Source: Helichrysum umbraculigerum
Taxonomy: Eukaryota > Streptophyta > Magnoliopsida > Asterales > Asteraceae
Length of the DNA: 64,000 bases
Direction: 5' to 3'
Assembly (NCBI GenBank): GCA_949592205.1
Contig: CATIUR010000006.1
Location: 62,430,001-62,494,000 of the forward strand
Shown: positions 33,715 to 46,018 of the stretch, piece by piece
Layout: every line of letters begins with the position of its first letter
How positions within the stretch are numbered: the first letter of the stretch is position 1
Notes under the pieces: generated by a model
What the model saw: the letters and a program-made list of their open reading frames with translations, nothing else
What the model was told of the DNA's origin: nothing
The model's database searches: none
Program-made: the position numbers and the translations under genes

Positions 33715-34778
33715 TGAGAGTCCCGTAATCACTATCAGTTAGTGATTTGGAATCACAAAGTGTAAAGTTTAATTGTAGAAGGGGGGGGGGGGGTTGAATA
33801 CAATTTAAAACTTTTTCATATTTTAGCTAAGTTAATTTATGAGTTTTAAATTGATTCACAGAAACAGAGTATAAGCAATAATAACACAGTATAACAGATT
33901 ATAGATATGACAATATCAAAGCAACAAAGTAACGATAGCTAAATGATGAATTATATTGATCATACAATTCACAAGTGTTGAATGCGGAATGGATTAACCA
34001 AAGTTAATCCAATTCAAACACTTAGCTAATCTATTACAAATGAGATGAACAGCAGTGGACAAACACGCTGACTGTTCACTTGCTGGATCGTTAATACGTA
34101 CTCTAGACAAACTAATCACTGACACACAAGTGATAAGTACGATTGAACGACTAGCCTCTACAGTATAAAACACTGAACTATTTATACTACAAGAGTTCCT
34201 AAAATATCGCCTATAAAATAGGATCTTGAAATGACACGTGTCGCTGCTTGATTGGTTTGAACTCTGATGAACCGACATTCTGCGGGTCCCAATTCTGTTA
34301 CCGCAAATATCTCGTTACCTTAAAACCAATCATTCGCCGCCACGTAATCTTTCGGACATACTTCAAACTGGAACACTCTTGCTGATGTATAGATAAGTAC
34401 AGTACTTTTAGTACTTGATGATTGAGAGGCTTTATTGAATAGTCCCTGAAGATGCAGTAATCCTCCTCACTCACTGCGAGCTAACATGCTCTTGTAGAAT
34501 GACTTGAACTAGAGATCTTCAGTGACTAGCTGTTATTCTGGCAGTGACTATTGCCATTATTGATTTGAAGAAGTAAAGCTCTCGCTGACGTTGATCAGCG
34601 ACACACCAAGTTGAGCTTTAAATCTTCCTCAGTATATCAAGTAGAATGAATGATGATCAGCGAAACCTATCATCAGCAACAGCAGCTTCGATACAATCCA
34701 TTTCTTCATCGAGTAGTGAACAGTTGAGTTGGTCAGCGACCAGTGACTTCATCATGGTCAGCGACCAGTGACTCAACA
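33715..34778 (-). repeat. 3' LTR of the copia element
   Basis: 1064 bp with a 13-G run (33781-33793). Followed at 34779-34788 by ATCTCCCCCT, which is the polypurine tract AGGGGGAGAT on the element's strand. Confidence 0.93.
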
Positions 34779-34788
34779 ATCTCCCCCT

Positions 34789-35149
34789 AAATGATTGTGA
34801 TTGAAGCTCCCTAGACAAACTAGTTGCTGAGAAAAGTTTATAGTCAGTGTTTAAGATTTTAAACATTGAGTGACTTATACTTTGATCCATTCATTTTTCT
34901 TTTTGGATTCTTTTGATATGATCTGAGTTTTGCACTTTGGTTTTCTCAAAAGATAAGATATTATTGAACTGCAAAATATAAAGTACAGATAGTTTTTCAG
35001 TTACAATATATCTAATCTATCACAAACTTTAAATCTACTATCTTCAGCAGAGATTCCTACTATCTTCAGCGATCAGATAAATAGCAGAGATTCCCATGAC
35101 AACTTTTACGAAGCTTTAACCGACTGAAAATCAATGAACCTTCAGATAC
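34789..35149 (-). other. copia 3' untranslated region
   Basis: Non-coding DNA between the polypurine tract and the downstream ORF. Repeated CTGAAGATAG/CAGCGAT motifs. No gene seen. Confidence 0.5.
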
Positions 35150-36013
35150 TTAAGTTGTAACTGATCCGGATAGAGAAAGATTCATTGCTGAGCTAAAGTG
35201 ACACAAATATTGAATAAAATCACCAAGAAAATTGTAACTCAAATACAGGAAATACATGATCTTGTGATATGATTTCCAAGTATCAGCTACTTTGTCAGCA
35301 TCAGCGATGTTAAGGATGATATGATTTCCAAGTATTAGCGTTTTGGCACATGAGCAACATTGGTTTTTGCATTCATTTGCACGTTTTCTCCCCCTTGATA
35401 ATACCATGAAGTAGATCAGTATTTCTCTGGTAGCATCAGTAACACTTGAATATTTCTCCCCCTTGATGATAGCATGAAATACTGTGTGTAATAGGTGATT
35501 GGTTTTCTCATCATCATCAACTTGTGTTTTACCTAATGGATCATTGAAAACAGAGAGATCAGCTTGTATCTCTCCCTGTGACTGGAGAGAGACATTGACA
35601 GCTGGTGCAGTGAGAGATGAGAGATAGCTCGGGTCTGTAGCCAGTGATGTGACACCAGTGAAGAGTGTGTTAACACCCACTGATGTCACTTGCCCTTTGT
35701 TTAAAACATCATTCTTTTGTGAGAATAATGAGTGGCTCATGGGTTGACTCGATAAAAGTTTGTGATTTGAAAGCTTGATTTTAGCAAGAATGCCCACAGT
35801 GACTGAACGTTCAGACCCTGTTTCATCCTTGGCGTCCGTAAACGTCTTCTTTTTGAAATTTCTTGTAGAGGTTGGTAAGGTATTCTGTGATGGTGGTTGA
35901 CCAGTTTTGATCACTATGGGTTTTGTCAGTAATATGGTCGCTTGGGGGGCAGAATCAGGCATATGTACAATAGTTACATACTGGGAGACAGATATTCCCA
36001 AATTGAAAAACAT
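35150..36013 (-). CDS. extra ORF downstream of copia pol (SIRE 'env-like' position), 287 aa
   Basis: An open frame on the same strand as pol and about 1 kb downstream of it, starting MFFNLGISVSQYV. It is Ser/Thr-rich with a Cys cluster (CKNQCCSCAK) and ends in a hydrophobic stretch (IMYFLYLSYNFLGDFIQYL) that could be membrane-inserted. SIRE-lineage elements often carry an additional ORF here, sometimes called envelope-like. I see no diagnostic envelope feature. It may be a remnant of a longer ORF. Confidence 0.45.
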   Translation of the reverse strand: MFFNLGISVSQYVTIVHMPDSAPQATILLTKPIVIKTGQPPSQNTLPTSTRNFKKKTFTDAKDETGSERSVTVGILAKIKLSNHKLLSSQPMSHSLFSQKNDVLNKGQVTSVGVNTLFTGVTSLATDPSYLSSLTAPAVNVSLQSQGEIQADLSVFNDPLGKTQVDDDEKTNHLLHTVFHAIIKGEKYSSVTDATREILIYFMVLSRGRKRANECKNQCCSCAKTLILGNHIILNIADADKVADTWKSYHKIMYFLYLSYNFLGDFIQYLCHFSSAMNLSLSGSVTT

Positions 36014-37062
36014 GAGAGCAAATGGAAATTTTTTTTTTTGTTGTGCTCTGTTTTTGGCAAGAAGTTTTTATATATATAAATTTTTTTTGAAGATTGTTTT
36101 AGCAAGATTTGTGTTTCTACATAGGCTTGAAAAGCTTTAAACTTGTAGAAATGATGTAAGTTAAAAACTTGATTTTGATCTTGCTATCTTTGAAAAAGAA
36201 ATTATTTTATAACAGAGTGACAAGGAAATGATCGGAAGGTAGGTGATATGTGAAAATGAGATGAAGAGTCGTTTTTATAATGGAGTTATGTGAGAATTAT
36301 GTGGTGAAAAATGGATCGTCGTGGTTGATGATGGTGGTAAGTAGGGGTGGCATAGGGGTGATCATTGATGGTGTTAAATGGGATAGGGGTGATGATTGTG
36401 AAGCATGGTGGTATTAATGGTGATTTGAGAGGTGCGCCGGAAAAGTATACGTGACGTAAGGAAGAAATAGTGTCAGAGGTGCGATTTTTGTCACCCATTC
36501 TTCACTATAAATGATGAAAGGATCAGGGAGTCCCTGAATGCGATAAAAAAAAATAACACTCATGTTTAAGAATACTAATCATAATTTTCCATTTGCCTGA
36601 GATGTTATCTCACTGATTTAGTCACAACTTAGAATACTAACTAACTCAGAGAGATTTGATCACTGTCAAATATGAATCATAATTTTTATTCTTTGAGTAT
36701 GAGTGTTGTTTATTAAAAAAAAAATTATTAATAATTATAGAGACTAATCTTTCACTGAAAGAGTTACAGCTTAGAATACTAACAAGATCAGCTAGGGAAG
36801 GAATAGGTCTCTGAAATTATTAATTATTTTTTTTTTTGAATTAAAAACAATGAGTATAGATTATATCTGATATGAACTATGTAATATTTTACTATATTAT
36901 CTTTCACTGATCTAGTTACAACTTAGAATACTAACTAAATCAGCTTAATGAAAAATATAGAACAATAAAATATAGATCATATGAAGATATAATAGATATT
37001 CAATTTATTAAAACACATGAAGCTTTTAAACAAAAAATAGCTAGCTAAGCTTGATAGATGAG
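36014..37062 (-). other. copia spacer with a triplicated AT-rich repeat
   Basis: Non-coding. ACTTAGAATACTAAC occurs near 36626, 36770 and 36912, each beside an ATCTCACTGA/TCTTTCACTGA motif, giving about three 140-bp degenerate units. Confidence 0.6.
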
Positions 37063-39717
37063 CTAGTCATTTAAGTTTAACATGCCAAGCTCGCTGATGA
37101 GAAAGTTAAATCTTTTCTCATCCAAAGGTTTTGTAAATAGATCGGCGAGTTGGTAATCAGTTGGAATAAAATGCAATTCAATATCACCCTTCATCACATG
37201 GTCCCTGATGAAGTGATATCGGACATCAATGTGCTTTGTCCTTGAGTGCATTACTGGATTGTTGGCAATGGCTATGGCACTTTGACTATCACAGTAGATT
37301 GGAATTTATTTGAAGTCAAATCCATAGTCAGCAAGCTGATTTCTCATCCAGAGAATTTGAGCAGTACAGGCACTAGCAGCAACATATTCAGCTTCTGCAG
37401 TTGAAGTTGAAACTGAGTTTTGTTTCTTGCTGGACCAGCTTACTAGCTTTTCTCCAAGAAATTGACAGCTACCAGATGTACTTTTTCTATCCAGCTTACA
37501 TCCAGCATGATCAGAATCATAATATCCTTTTAAGGAGAAATCTGATCCAGATGGGTACCAGAGACCAAGATTTGGAGTACCCTTCAGATATCTGAATATT
37601 CTTTTGACAGCGAGCAAATGTGATTCTTTGGGATCAACTTGGTACCTGGCACAAAGACATGTAGCAAACATAATGTCTGGTCTACTTGCAGTTAGATACA
37701 ATAGTGACCCAATCATACCTCTGTAAGCAGTGATGTTTACAGATTTACCATCAGGATCAGCATGTAGCTTTACTGCAGGTGACATGGGTGTAGCAAGGGT
37801 TGAACAATTAGCAAATTCAAATTTCTTTAACAGATCTTTAACATATTTTCCTTGACTTATAAAAATTCCATTTTTGGTTTGCTTTATTTGCAGACCAAGG
37901 AAAAATGTTAATTCACCAATCATGCTCATCTCATAACTTTTGGTCATGAGATCAGAAAATTCCTTGCACATGTCACTGTTAGTAGACCCGAAAATGATAT
38001 CATTAACATAGATCTGGACTAATATGACATCTCTCTTATCTCTTTTGATAAATAATGTGCTGTCAATTTTTCCTCTGACGTAGCCACATTTTATCAGGTA
38101 GACAGAGAGAGTATCATACCGTGCTCTAGGAGCTTGTTTTAGTCCATACAGGGCTTTATCAAGTTTATAAACATAACCAGGATGTTTTGGATCAATGAAT
38201 CCAGGTGGTTGCTTGACATATACTTCTTCCTGCAGCTTGCCATTCAGAAAGGCACTTTTCACATCCATTTGATATACTTTAAACTTCTTGTGAGCTGCAT
38301 AAGCTAGAAATAGCCTGATTGCTTCAAGCCTAGCCACTGGTGCAAAGGTTTCGTCATAGTCAATGCCTTCTTGCTGACAATAACCTTGCGCAACTAGTCT
38401 AGCCTTGTTTCTTGTTACCACACCATCAGCATCCATTTTATTTCTGAACACCCATCGTGTTCCAATCACTGATTTATCAGCGGGTTGTGGTACAAGCTTC
38501 CAAACTTTATTTCTTTCAAACTGAGATAGCTCTTCTTGCATGGCAGCTATCCAGTGATGATCAGTGAGTGCTTCATCAACCTTCTTTGGTTCCATCAGAG
38601 ACACAAAACTTACAAACAAACAAAAGTTAGCAGTTGCTGATCTTGTCTGAACCCTGGATTGTGGATTACCAATAATTAATTGATTATCAATATGTTTTGT
38701 CCACTTAGTCATTCGTTGAGGTTCAGCAGTGACTTGATTACTTTGTGAGGGCAGATCAGTATTTGAAGCATGAGTATTGTTGTTTTGCGAGTTTTGGTTT
38801 GGACATAGAGTTGATGATGATGGGACATCTGTAGGTAAAGATGATGTTCCTGAATTATTCTCAGCTAAAGTAGAACTGGAATTAATTTTAGGAATATTAT
38901 CTTCACCTTCAGAGTCTGATGAGAAATTTTTATATTTCTTATCATTTGATTTTATTTCATTTGATAAGTCACCATCCATTTTGTTAAAAACAATATTTTC
39001 ATATTCTTTAGGATCAGTGAGTGACTCATCATACGATTCATCAAAAGTAACATCCATTGATTCCTCAATACATTCTCTTCTTTTATTGTAAATTCTGAAA
39101 GCTTTAGAGATAATTGAGTAACCAACAAATATTCCTTCATCAGCTTTTGGATCAAACTTTCCTAAGTGATCTCTTTTGTTTAAAATATAGCAAGTGCTAC
39201 CAAAAACATGGAGAAAACTTATATCAGGTTTTCTCCCCCTTAAAAGCTCATATGCTGTCTTACTGTGTCTTTTGACAATCAGTGACCTATTCTGAGTGTA
39301 ACAGGCAGTACTTACTGCTTCAGCCCAAAAATTGGTCTTAAGACCAGCATCAATGAGCATTGACCTGGCAGATTCAATCAAAGTTCTATTTCTTCTTTCT
39401 GCCACCCCATTTTGTTGGGGTGTTCTAGGTGCTGAAAAATTTTGAGAAATACCTTTTGAATCACAAAAACTTTCCAGGTCAATATTTTGAAATTCAGTGC
39501 CATTATCACTTCTCAGATGTTTTACAGTGACATCATTTAGATTTTCCATTTTCTTCACAAAGGATATGATCTCGCTGGCAGCTTCACTTTTGGCTTTGAG
39601 AAAAAATACCCAAGTGTATCTGGAGTATTCATCGACTATCACCAAAAGTACCTTTTTCCTCCTAGACTTGGAGTACTCACTGGCCCGAACAGATCCGTAT
39701 GAAGCAAGTAAAAACAT
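37063..39717 (-). pseudogene. copia integrase C-part, reverse transcriptase and RNase H
   Basis: Frame of the 803-aa ORF 37306-39717 plus its continuation to 37063. Integrase catalytic region (IVDEYSRYTWVFFLKAK, SDNGTEFQ, PQQNGVAERRNRT), then RT (WVFRNKMDADGVVTRNKARL, YQMDVKSAFLNG) and RNase H (STSTAEAEYVAAS, then TKHIDVRYHFIRD and LADLFTKPL). The RT active site reads YVND (38010-37999) instead of YVDD. A TAA at 37306-37308 splits RNase H. A frameshift near 39650 separates it from the upstream ORF. The element is therefore not autonomous. Confidence 0.92.
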
Positions 39718-41150
39718 TCTGTTACTGATGAAGTCTGCTTACTTTTGAAAGACGAGCTGTGATGCTTTCCCTTTTCACATGCTGAACAAAGCTTGTCTTT
39801 GTCATAAGACATTTTTGGTAGTCCAGTGACTAAACCATTCTTGCTCAGTTTGTTAATTGCTTTGAAATTCAGATGAGAAAGTCGCTTATGCCATAACCAT
39901 TTTTCTTCTGAAACGGTTCTGGAGTAAAAACATGTTCCTGACTGTGCTGAATCCATATTGACTACATAAGTATTCCCTTTTCGATTAGCAGCAAGTACAA
40001 CACTTCCCTTCTTGTTATAAATGACTCCTGCTTCATGATCAAGTAGTACCTTGTTCTTGGAATCACAAAACTGACTGATGCTTAACAAATTGTGCTTCAG
40101 ACCTTCAACATATGCTACTCGTTTGAACATTACATTACCATTGGTTAGGACTCCATACCCTCTGGTCTTTCCAACCTTATTGTCACCAAATACCACATCA
40201 GGACCTCTTTCATCCTGATAGTTACTAAGTAAAGACTTGCATCCTGTCATGTGCCTGGAACATCCGCTGTCCAAATACCAGATAGTCTCTCTAAGAATAC
40301 CTTTGTAGATGCTATCAGAATCCCAACCAGATGCTGAACATTTCTTAGCTACTTCCTTGATGTCTTCATGGAATTCAGTGTCATCAGCCATTAAACAATA
40401 ATCTTTGTCCAAGCAAATCATCGCTTCTTCATCATCGGATGAAGAAGATGAATCAGAGTCACTGAGTGAACTTTCTTCAGCGACAAACCCTTTTCTCTTC
40501 TTCTTTCCAGATTTAGCCAATGCCTTCAGTTTCTTGTACTTTGCCTTGTACTTGTTATACTTATCATTTCTGAAGTCTGGCACTGGTTCAGAGACTTGGT
40601 TTATCGACTTTGATCTACATTCAGCTACAAAATGACCAATTTTGCCACACTTGTAGCATTCACCTTTGGATTGAAATTTATCAGATGATGGAGCACCAGC
40701 GAATCTTTTTGATCTGGTGTTCCTTCTGAGATTAGCAACCATCATGGCCATATCCTTTTCAAGCTTCTCCAGTCCTTCATCATACTCGTACTCTGACTGT
40801 TCTTCATCTTGACCACCTTCTTCTTCAGCTATTAGTGACTTCGAACTTTTCTTAGACACTTTTGACTTCTGTCTCTGATCGATTTCATCAAGCTCTGCTA
40901 TAAGGGCATTGGATATCTTCTGACTTCCAAGAGTAGCACGAATATGCTCACTCTGATCAGCTTGCTTTTTAGACTGCTCCCAGTTGAGCAAAATACCATA
41001 CACTTGAGTGAGATTAAGAACTGAATAATCATTCCTCTGTCTGGTACACGTGGCAATGGTTCCCCAGATTTTTCTTGGCAGGAACTCAAGAAATTTCTCA
41101 ACAACAAATCTCTGTTCCTTACCTATACCAGCCTTTTCCATTTTGTTCAT
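39639..41150 (-). pseudogene. copia gag C-part, protease and integrase N-part
   Basis: Contains gag (EKFLEFLPRKIWGTIATCT), zinc knuckle CYKCGKIGHFVAEC, acidic Ser-rich linker, protease WYLDSGCSRHMTG and the integrase HHCC zinc domain (HKRLSHLNFKAINKLSKNG, CSACEKGKHH). The upstream frame continues to 41570 except for TAG at 41157-41159. Downstream it shifts frame near 39650. Confidence 0.9.
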
Positions 41151-41156
41151 CAGCGA

Positions 41157-41570
41157 CTAGTATCTGGTGTAAGTAGAAGACAAAGATTCATTTGGTTCCA
41201 TTGCAAACAGCTCATACTGGCGAGTAAGATTGACTTCCCTGCAGCGAATAATATCAGGAGTTCCAATATATATATTCCTAAGGGTATCCCACATGTCTTT
41301 AGCAGTTCTACAAAGCCTGATTGATTCGAATACTTCATCAGGAAGTGCCATGCCTATGTAGATTTTAGCTTGTTTATCCAATCTAACCAATCGTCTATCC
41401 TCATCTGACCATTGTTCCTCTCTTTTGGGCACAACCATTTCTGGTATAGCAGGAGTAGTAGTTGTAGCCATGACAGCAGGAACAATTGTGGTTGGAATGT
41501 GGGGACCATTGGTTATTATATTACAGAGACGGTCATCAATTAGGTCTAAAAACATCATCATTCGGGACAT
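41157..41570 (-). pseudogene. copia gag N-terminal part, internal segment
   Basis: Encodes SRMMMFLDLIDDRLC onward to ELFAMEPNESLSSTYTRY and stops at TAG 41157-41159. The remaining gag follows in the same frame. Its 5' codons are displaced to 51821-51917 by the gypsy insertion. Confidence 0.85.
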
Positions 41571-41575
41571 CCAAG

Positions 41576-43933
41576 TGTAACACCCCCAAATTCACTTTTT
41601 GGCGGAAGCAAGTTTTGGGGTGCTACTAATCAAATATCACAGCGCAAAGATAAAGCAAACGACATCTATATGCAACGTTTGTAAATTTGTTACATTCCCA
41701 TAGATATAATGTTTGAAAACTTAATGTTTTCGTATACAAAAATGTAGTTTCCTAGAGTCCACGCGTATAGCGGGAGATTCTATTACATAATCGAAATATA
41801 CAAAAGATAATGCTAAGAATCTCCGTTAATGCAGTTGTGTTGAAATCATGTGACTCTAGCTATGTCCTGGAGTAATCCTACTCCGTCTGTGTACCTGAGA
41901 ATACATGCTAAAAGTGTCAACACGAATGTTGGTGAATCTCACAGGTTTGTAAGTAATATCAGTTTTGAACACAAGATTTCATCAGTAGTGCCCGTAGGCG
42001 AAAAATCAGTATTTGCAATCCAGCAAATGTAAAACCAGTATTTCCAATCCAGCAAATGTAAGTAAGTAAGTTATACCGTTGCCATGAGGCTCATAATCGA
42101 AGCTTAACCCGTAAGTAATAAGTTGCTCCCGTGACATGCTCGTAACTGAGCAAGCATATGTAACGAATAATAGTCGCCTGTTTATACAGAACGGTTCGTG
42201 GTAGCGCTACTACCCTGGGCGGGGAGGGTCATTTCCCTAATGGATCCATTAACTAGTGTTCGCGCTTAAGTCCACAACTAACGATATATGATGGAGAGAC
42301 TTCTGTAAATAGTAAACAACTCATGCAATTCCGGTTGGTATAGTAAACAGTTTTAGTACTTGTGTTCAAGGAAAAGTAGTAGCATGTTTCTCCCCCAATA
42401 AGATAAAACAGTAAAAGTGGGGCCGTAAGACTCACCTGAGTCAAGTGGTAAGCGGTAGCAAATAGCAAGTAGTAAGTATAGCAAGTAGGTTCTCCGAACC
42501 CGTAACCCTCAAATGCCTAAACATATGAGGTTATGTAAGTATGTGTCTCGCGAGACGTTTCGTTTAGTTGTACACAACTAGTATATCCAATGTTTGTCCG
42601 TATGTTTGTAATTGTTTGTTGTTGGAAAACATGTTTGGCCCGTTGGTGACGGTTTGTAGCAATAGTTCTAAGCTGTTATTATTGCGTTGAAACATCGTAT
42701 ATTAGAATGACTTTGCTACAGTAAATTGCTACAGTAAATTTGGCTTTGCTACAACGAATCGCTTCAAAACTCTGATCCTGCGACACAATTTGCGACACAA
42801 GGATTTGGTATGCGACACAAGCGTTGTGTCTCATAGGAATGCTACACAAGAGCTTAGCGACACAAGGGTTGTGTCGCAAAAGCTTGCAATGCTGATTCAA
42901 CAGCGACATAAGGGTTGTGTCGCATAACGTCTATGACACAAGGGTGCGACATACTGGTATGACACAAAATATGACACAATATGGTTTATGCGACACAACA
43001 TGCGACACAAGCATTGTGTCGCAAAGATGAACACCAGCCCAGAAAGTTTCGGCTGTCGCGATTTTTTGACCAAAAACGCAAATCTAACATATTTTTAAGC
43101 TGTAAAATCGTGTTTTATTCATACATATGAACAATACTAAGTTGTGTAAACATTATAACATCAAAATAGTACATTAAAATGAGTAGATCTAAGTTTTTAT
43201 AAATTTCTTACAATTGCAAATCGAAGCCAAACGGGGAAGAAAACGAGTATGGTGCCTTTGTTAATCTTGTTCCTCTCGTGATGGTGATTCCGAAAATGTA
43301 ATTCTTGTGGGTCGATTTGTGAATCCGAAAATTGGTGGAGATTTTTAGAGAGGGTTTGAGTTTGTGTGTGTGTTTTTGTTTAGTAAAAATGAAAGAGAAG
43401 AGGAGAGGTGGTGGTGGTGATGTTGGCTGGCTCCAAAAGGGAAAGGAGGGAAAACACTTCCCAAAATACAGTATTTACTCCGTGTCCTAATTGATTAATC
43501 GTTCGTTTTGAGTATTTAACCAAACAGTTATATTTTTAATACGTGACTGGGGTATTTTGATAAAAATACCTTGAAATTAGTCATAAAAACATTTGTCGAG
43601 ATATTTAAATTATTTGATTCGCGTTTAATACATTTTTGCTAAAATACTCATAATGTTGTCGCGCTAATCTAATAGCGTCCGTTCGAATATGTATTTATAC
43701 AGTAAAATACGTTCCCATTATTTAAGTAAGTTTTGTCACCAACGTCCAAGTAAAATGTATCGGACTCTGTCCGGTTAATCCGTACGATTTATCCAAATCG
43801 CATAAGTACACACATATATATAAATCACATTATATATGCAAATAGAGTCTGTAATTAGTCCTATTACATACTAATTACAACTAGTTACAAATAATTAGGC
43901 ATAATTAATTATCTTAATTAGGCAGATGTTACA
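41576..43933 (-). repeat. 3' LTR of the gypsy element
   Basis: 2358 bp. Contains a cluster of GCGACACAA/TTGTGTCGC inverted motifs at 42778-43022 and two GCTACAGTAAATT copies at 42715-42741. Followed by the polypurine tract (43934-43943, AAGGGGAGAA on the element's strand). Confidence 0.95.
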
Positions 43934-44275
43934 TTCTCCCCTTGTTAAAGAAATTTCGTCCCGAAATTAGCTCGAGTGCACGGACGGTGCTTTTTCTGGG
44001 AAGAGATGTGGGTATTTCCGTCGCATTTGGTCTTCCCGTTCCCAGGTGAATTCAGGACCACGTCTAGAATACCTGACTTTTACGATGGGAATACGACTCT
44101 GTTTCAATCGCTTGACCTCACGGTCCATGATTTCCATATGTTCCTCGACAAAATGAAGTTTATCATCGATTTGGATTTCGTCGAGCGGTATTATTAGTGT
44201 CTCGTCAGACAGACATTTCTTCAGGTTAGAAATGTGAAAGGTGTTGTGAACGTTGCTAAGTTCAGCAGGAAGTTA
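43934..44275 (-). pseudogene. gypsy integrase C-terminus with chromodomain
   Basis: After a TAA at 44273-44275 the minus-strand frame continues with LPAELSNVHNTFHISNLKK and the chromodomain-like stretch VEEHMEIMDREVKRLKQSRI, then RYSRRGPEFTWERED. Chromodomains steer chromovirus integration to heterochromatin. The stop cuts it from integrase. Confidence 0.8.
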
Positions 44276-46018
44276 CAGGCGGTATGCTACTGGACCAATC
44301 CTTTCAAGGATTTCGAATGGTCCGATGTATCTAGGGTTTAGTTTGCCTCGCTTTCCGAATTGAATGACACCTTTCCACGGTGCCACTTTGAGAAGTACCT
44401 TGTCCCCTACCTGGAACTCAAGGTGTTTGCGTCTCACGTCAGCATAGTTTTTCTGACGATCACGTGCGGCTTTCAGCCGGTTTTGAATACCAACGATTTT
44501 CTCAGTAGTTTTGTGAATGATTTCCGGACCCGTGAGTTGGGAATCTCCTAACTCAGTCCAACAGATAGGTGATCGGCACTTACGCCCGTAGAGTGCCTCG
44601 AAGGGTGCAGCCTTAATGCTGGTATGGTAACTATTGTTGTATGAGAACTCGCACAACGGTAAGTGGCTTTCCCAAGAAGTACCGAAGTCCACTACGCAGG
44701 CTCGTAGCATATCCTCCAGTGTTTGGATGGTTCGCTCGCTTTGACCATCGGTTTGCGGGTGATAAGCTGTACTCAAATCCAGACGAGTACCGAGAGATTT
44801 CTGTAACGATTGCCAAAAGTTAGAAGTGAAACGGCTGTCTCTATCCGAGATGATCGAGATAGGTACACCGTGTCGCGAAATAATTTCTTTGATGTAGATG
44901 CGAGCCAAACGCTCCATCTTGTTAGTTTCCTTGATGGCCAGAAAATGAGCAGATTTTGTGAGACGGTCCACAATCACCCAAATGGTATCGCAACCGCTCG
45001 AAGTTTTCGGTAGTTTGGTAATGAAGTCCATGGCAATTTGCTCCCATTTCCATTGAGGAATTTCAAGTTGTTGGAGCAATCCCGAGGGTCTTTGGTGTTC
45101 GGCCTTGACTTTGGAACAGGTTAAGCATTTACTGACGTACATGGCGATGTCAGCTTTCATGTTAGGCCACCAATACAACCCTTTGACGTCGTGATACATC
45201 TTGTCAGAACCAGGATGTATAGAGTATCGAGATTTGTGAGCTTCAGCCATCACCAAATCTCGCAAGTTTCCAAATTTGGGTAACCACACCCGGTTAGAGA
45301 AGTATCGAGTCCCATCGGGTTTGATTTCGAATTGTTTATCCAAGCCTCGTAAGGCTTCATTTTTCAGGTTTTCATCGCAGAGTGCTTCAAGCTGAGTGGT
45401 AAGGATTTGAGCAGGGAGCTCGTTACGAATTGTCATAGAAAGTTCTCGGACTCGAAGGGGTTTCACTCGTTCTTTTCGGCTTAAGGCATCGGCAACTACG
45501 TTTGCCTTGCCCGAATGGTATTTGATCTCGCAGTCGTAGTCACTAAGTAACTCAACCCAATGACGTTGCCTCATGTTTAGATCCTTCTGATCGAATATGT
45601 GTTGGAGACTTTTGTGATCGGTAAAGATAGTGCTTTTCGTACCGTAGAGATAATGTCTCCAGATTTTCAATGCGAAGACCACGGCACCTAACTCGAGGTC
45701 GTGGGTCGTATAGTTTTTCTCGTGGATTTTTAGTTGTCGTGAGGCATAGGCAATAACTTTTTTCCGTTGCATTAACACGCAACCAAGTCCTTGGTGTGAG
45801 GCGTCGCAATAAACTACGAAGTCATCGGTGCCCTCGGGTAAGGACAAGATTGGTGCACTGCAAAGTTTGTTTTTCAATAGCTGGAAAGCTGACTCTTGTT
45901 TATCAGTCCAATCGAACTTCTTATCTTTCTGAGTCAGTGTTGTTAAGGGAACAACTATTCTTGAAAAGTTTTCAATGAATCGGCGGTAATAACCAGCAAG
46001 ACCTAAGAATTGTCTCAC
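44273..46018 (-). pseudogene. gypsy RT end, RNase H and integrase
   Basis: RT thumb/connection (MRQFLGLAGYYRRFIENFS), RNase H (DDFVVYCDASHQGLGCVL, TDHKSLQ, ADALSRKER), integrase zinc region (HPGSDKMYHDVKGLYWWP, CLTCSKVKAEH) and catalytic core (DFITKLPK, IISDRDSRFTSNFW, STAYHPQTDGQSERTIQ). It ends in a GPFEILERIGPVAYRL domain before the TAA. 581 codons without a stop, so this part is well preserved. The upstream RT lies in separate pieces. Confidence 0.93.

Noticed and set aside
41850..42032. 60-aa ORF repeated at 49749-49931
   Set aside because: Identical because it lies in both gypsy LTRs. Non-coding LTR sequence.
42715..43022. CRISPR-like array of short repeats
   Set aside because: Units are palindromic motifs at irregular spacing without unique spacers or cas genes, in a plant LTR.
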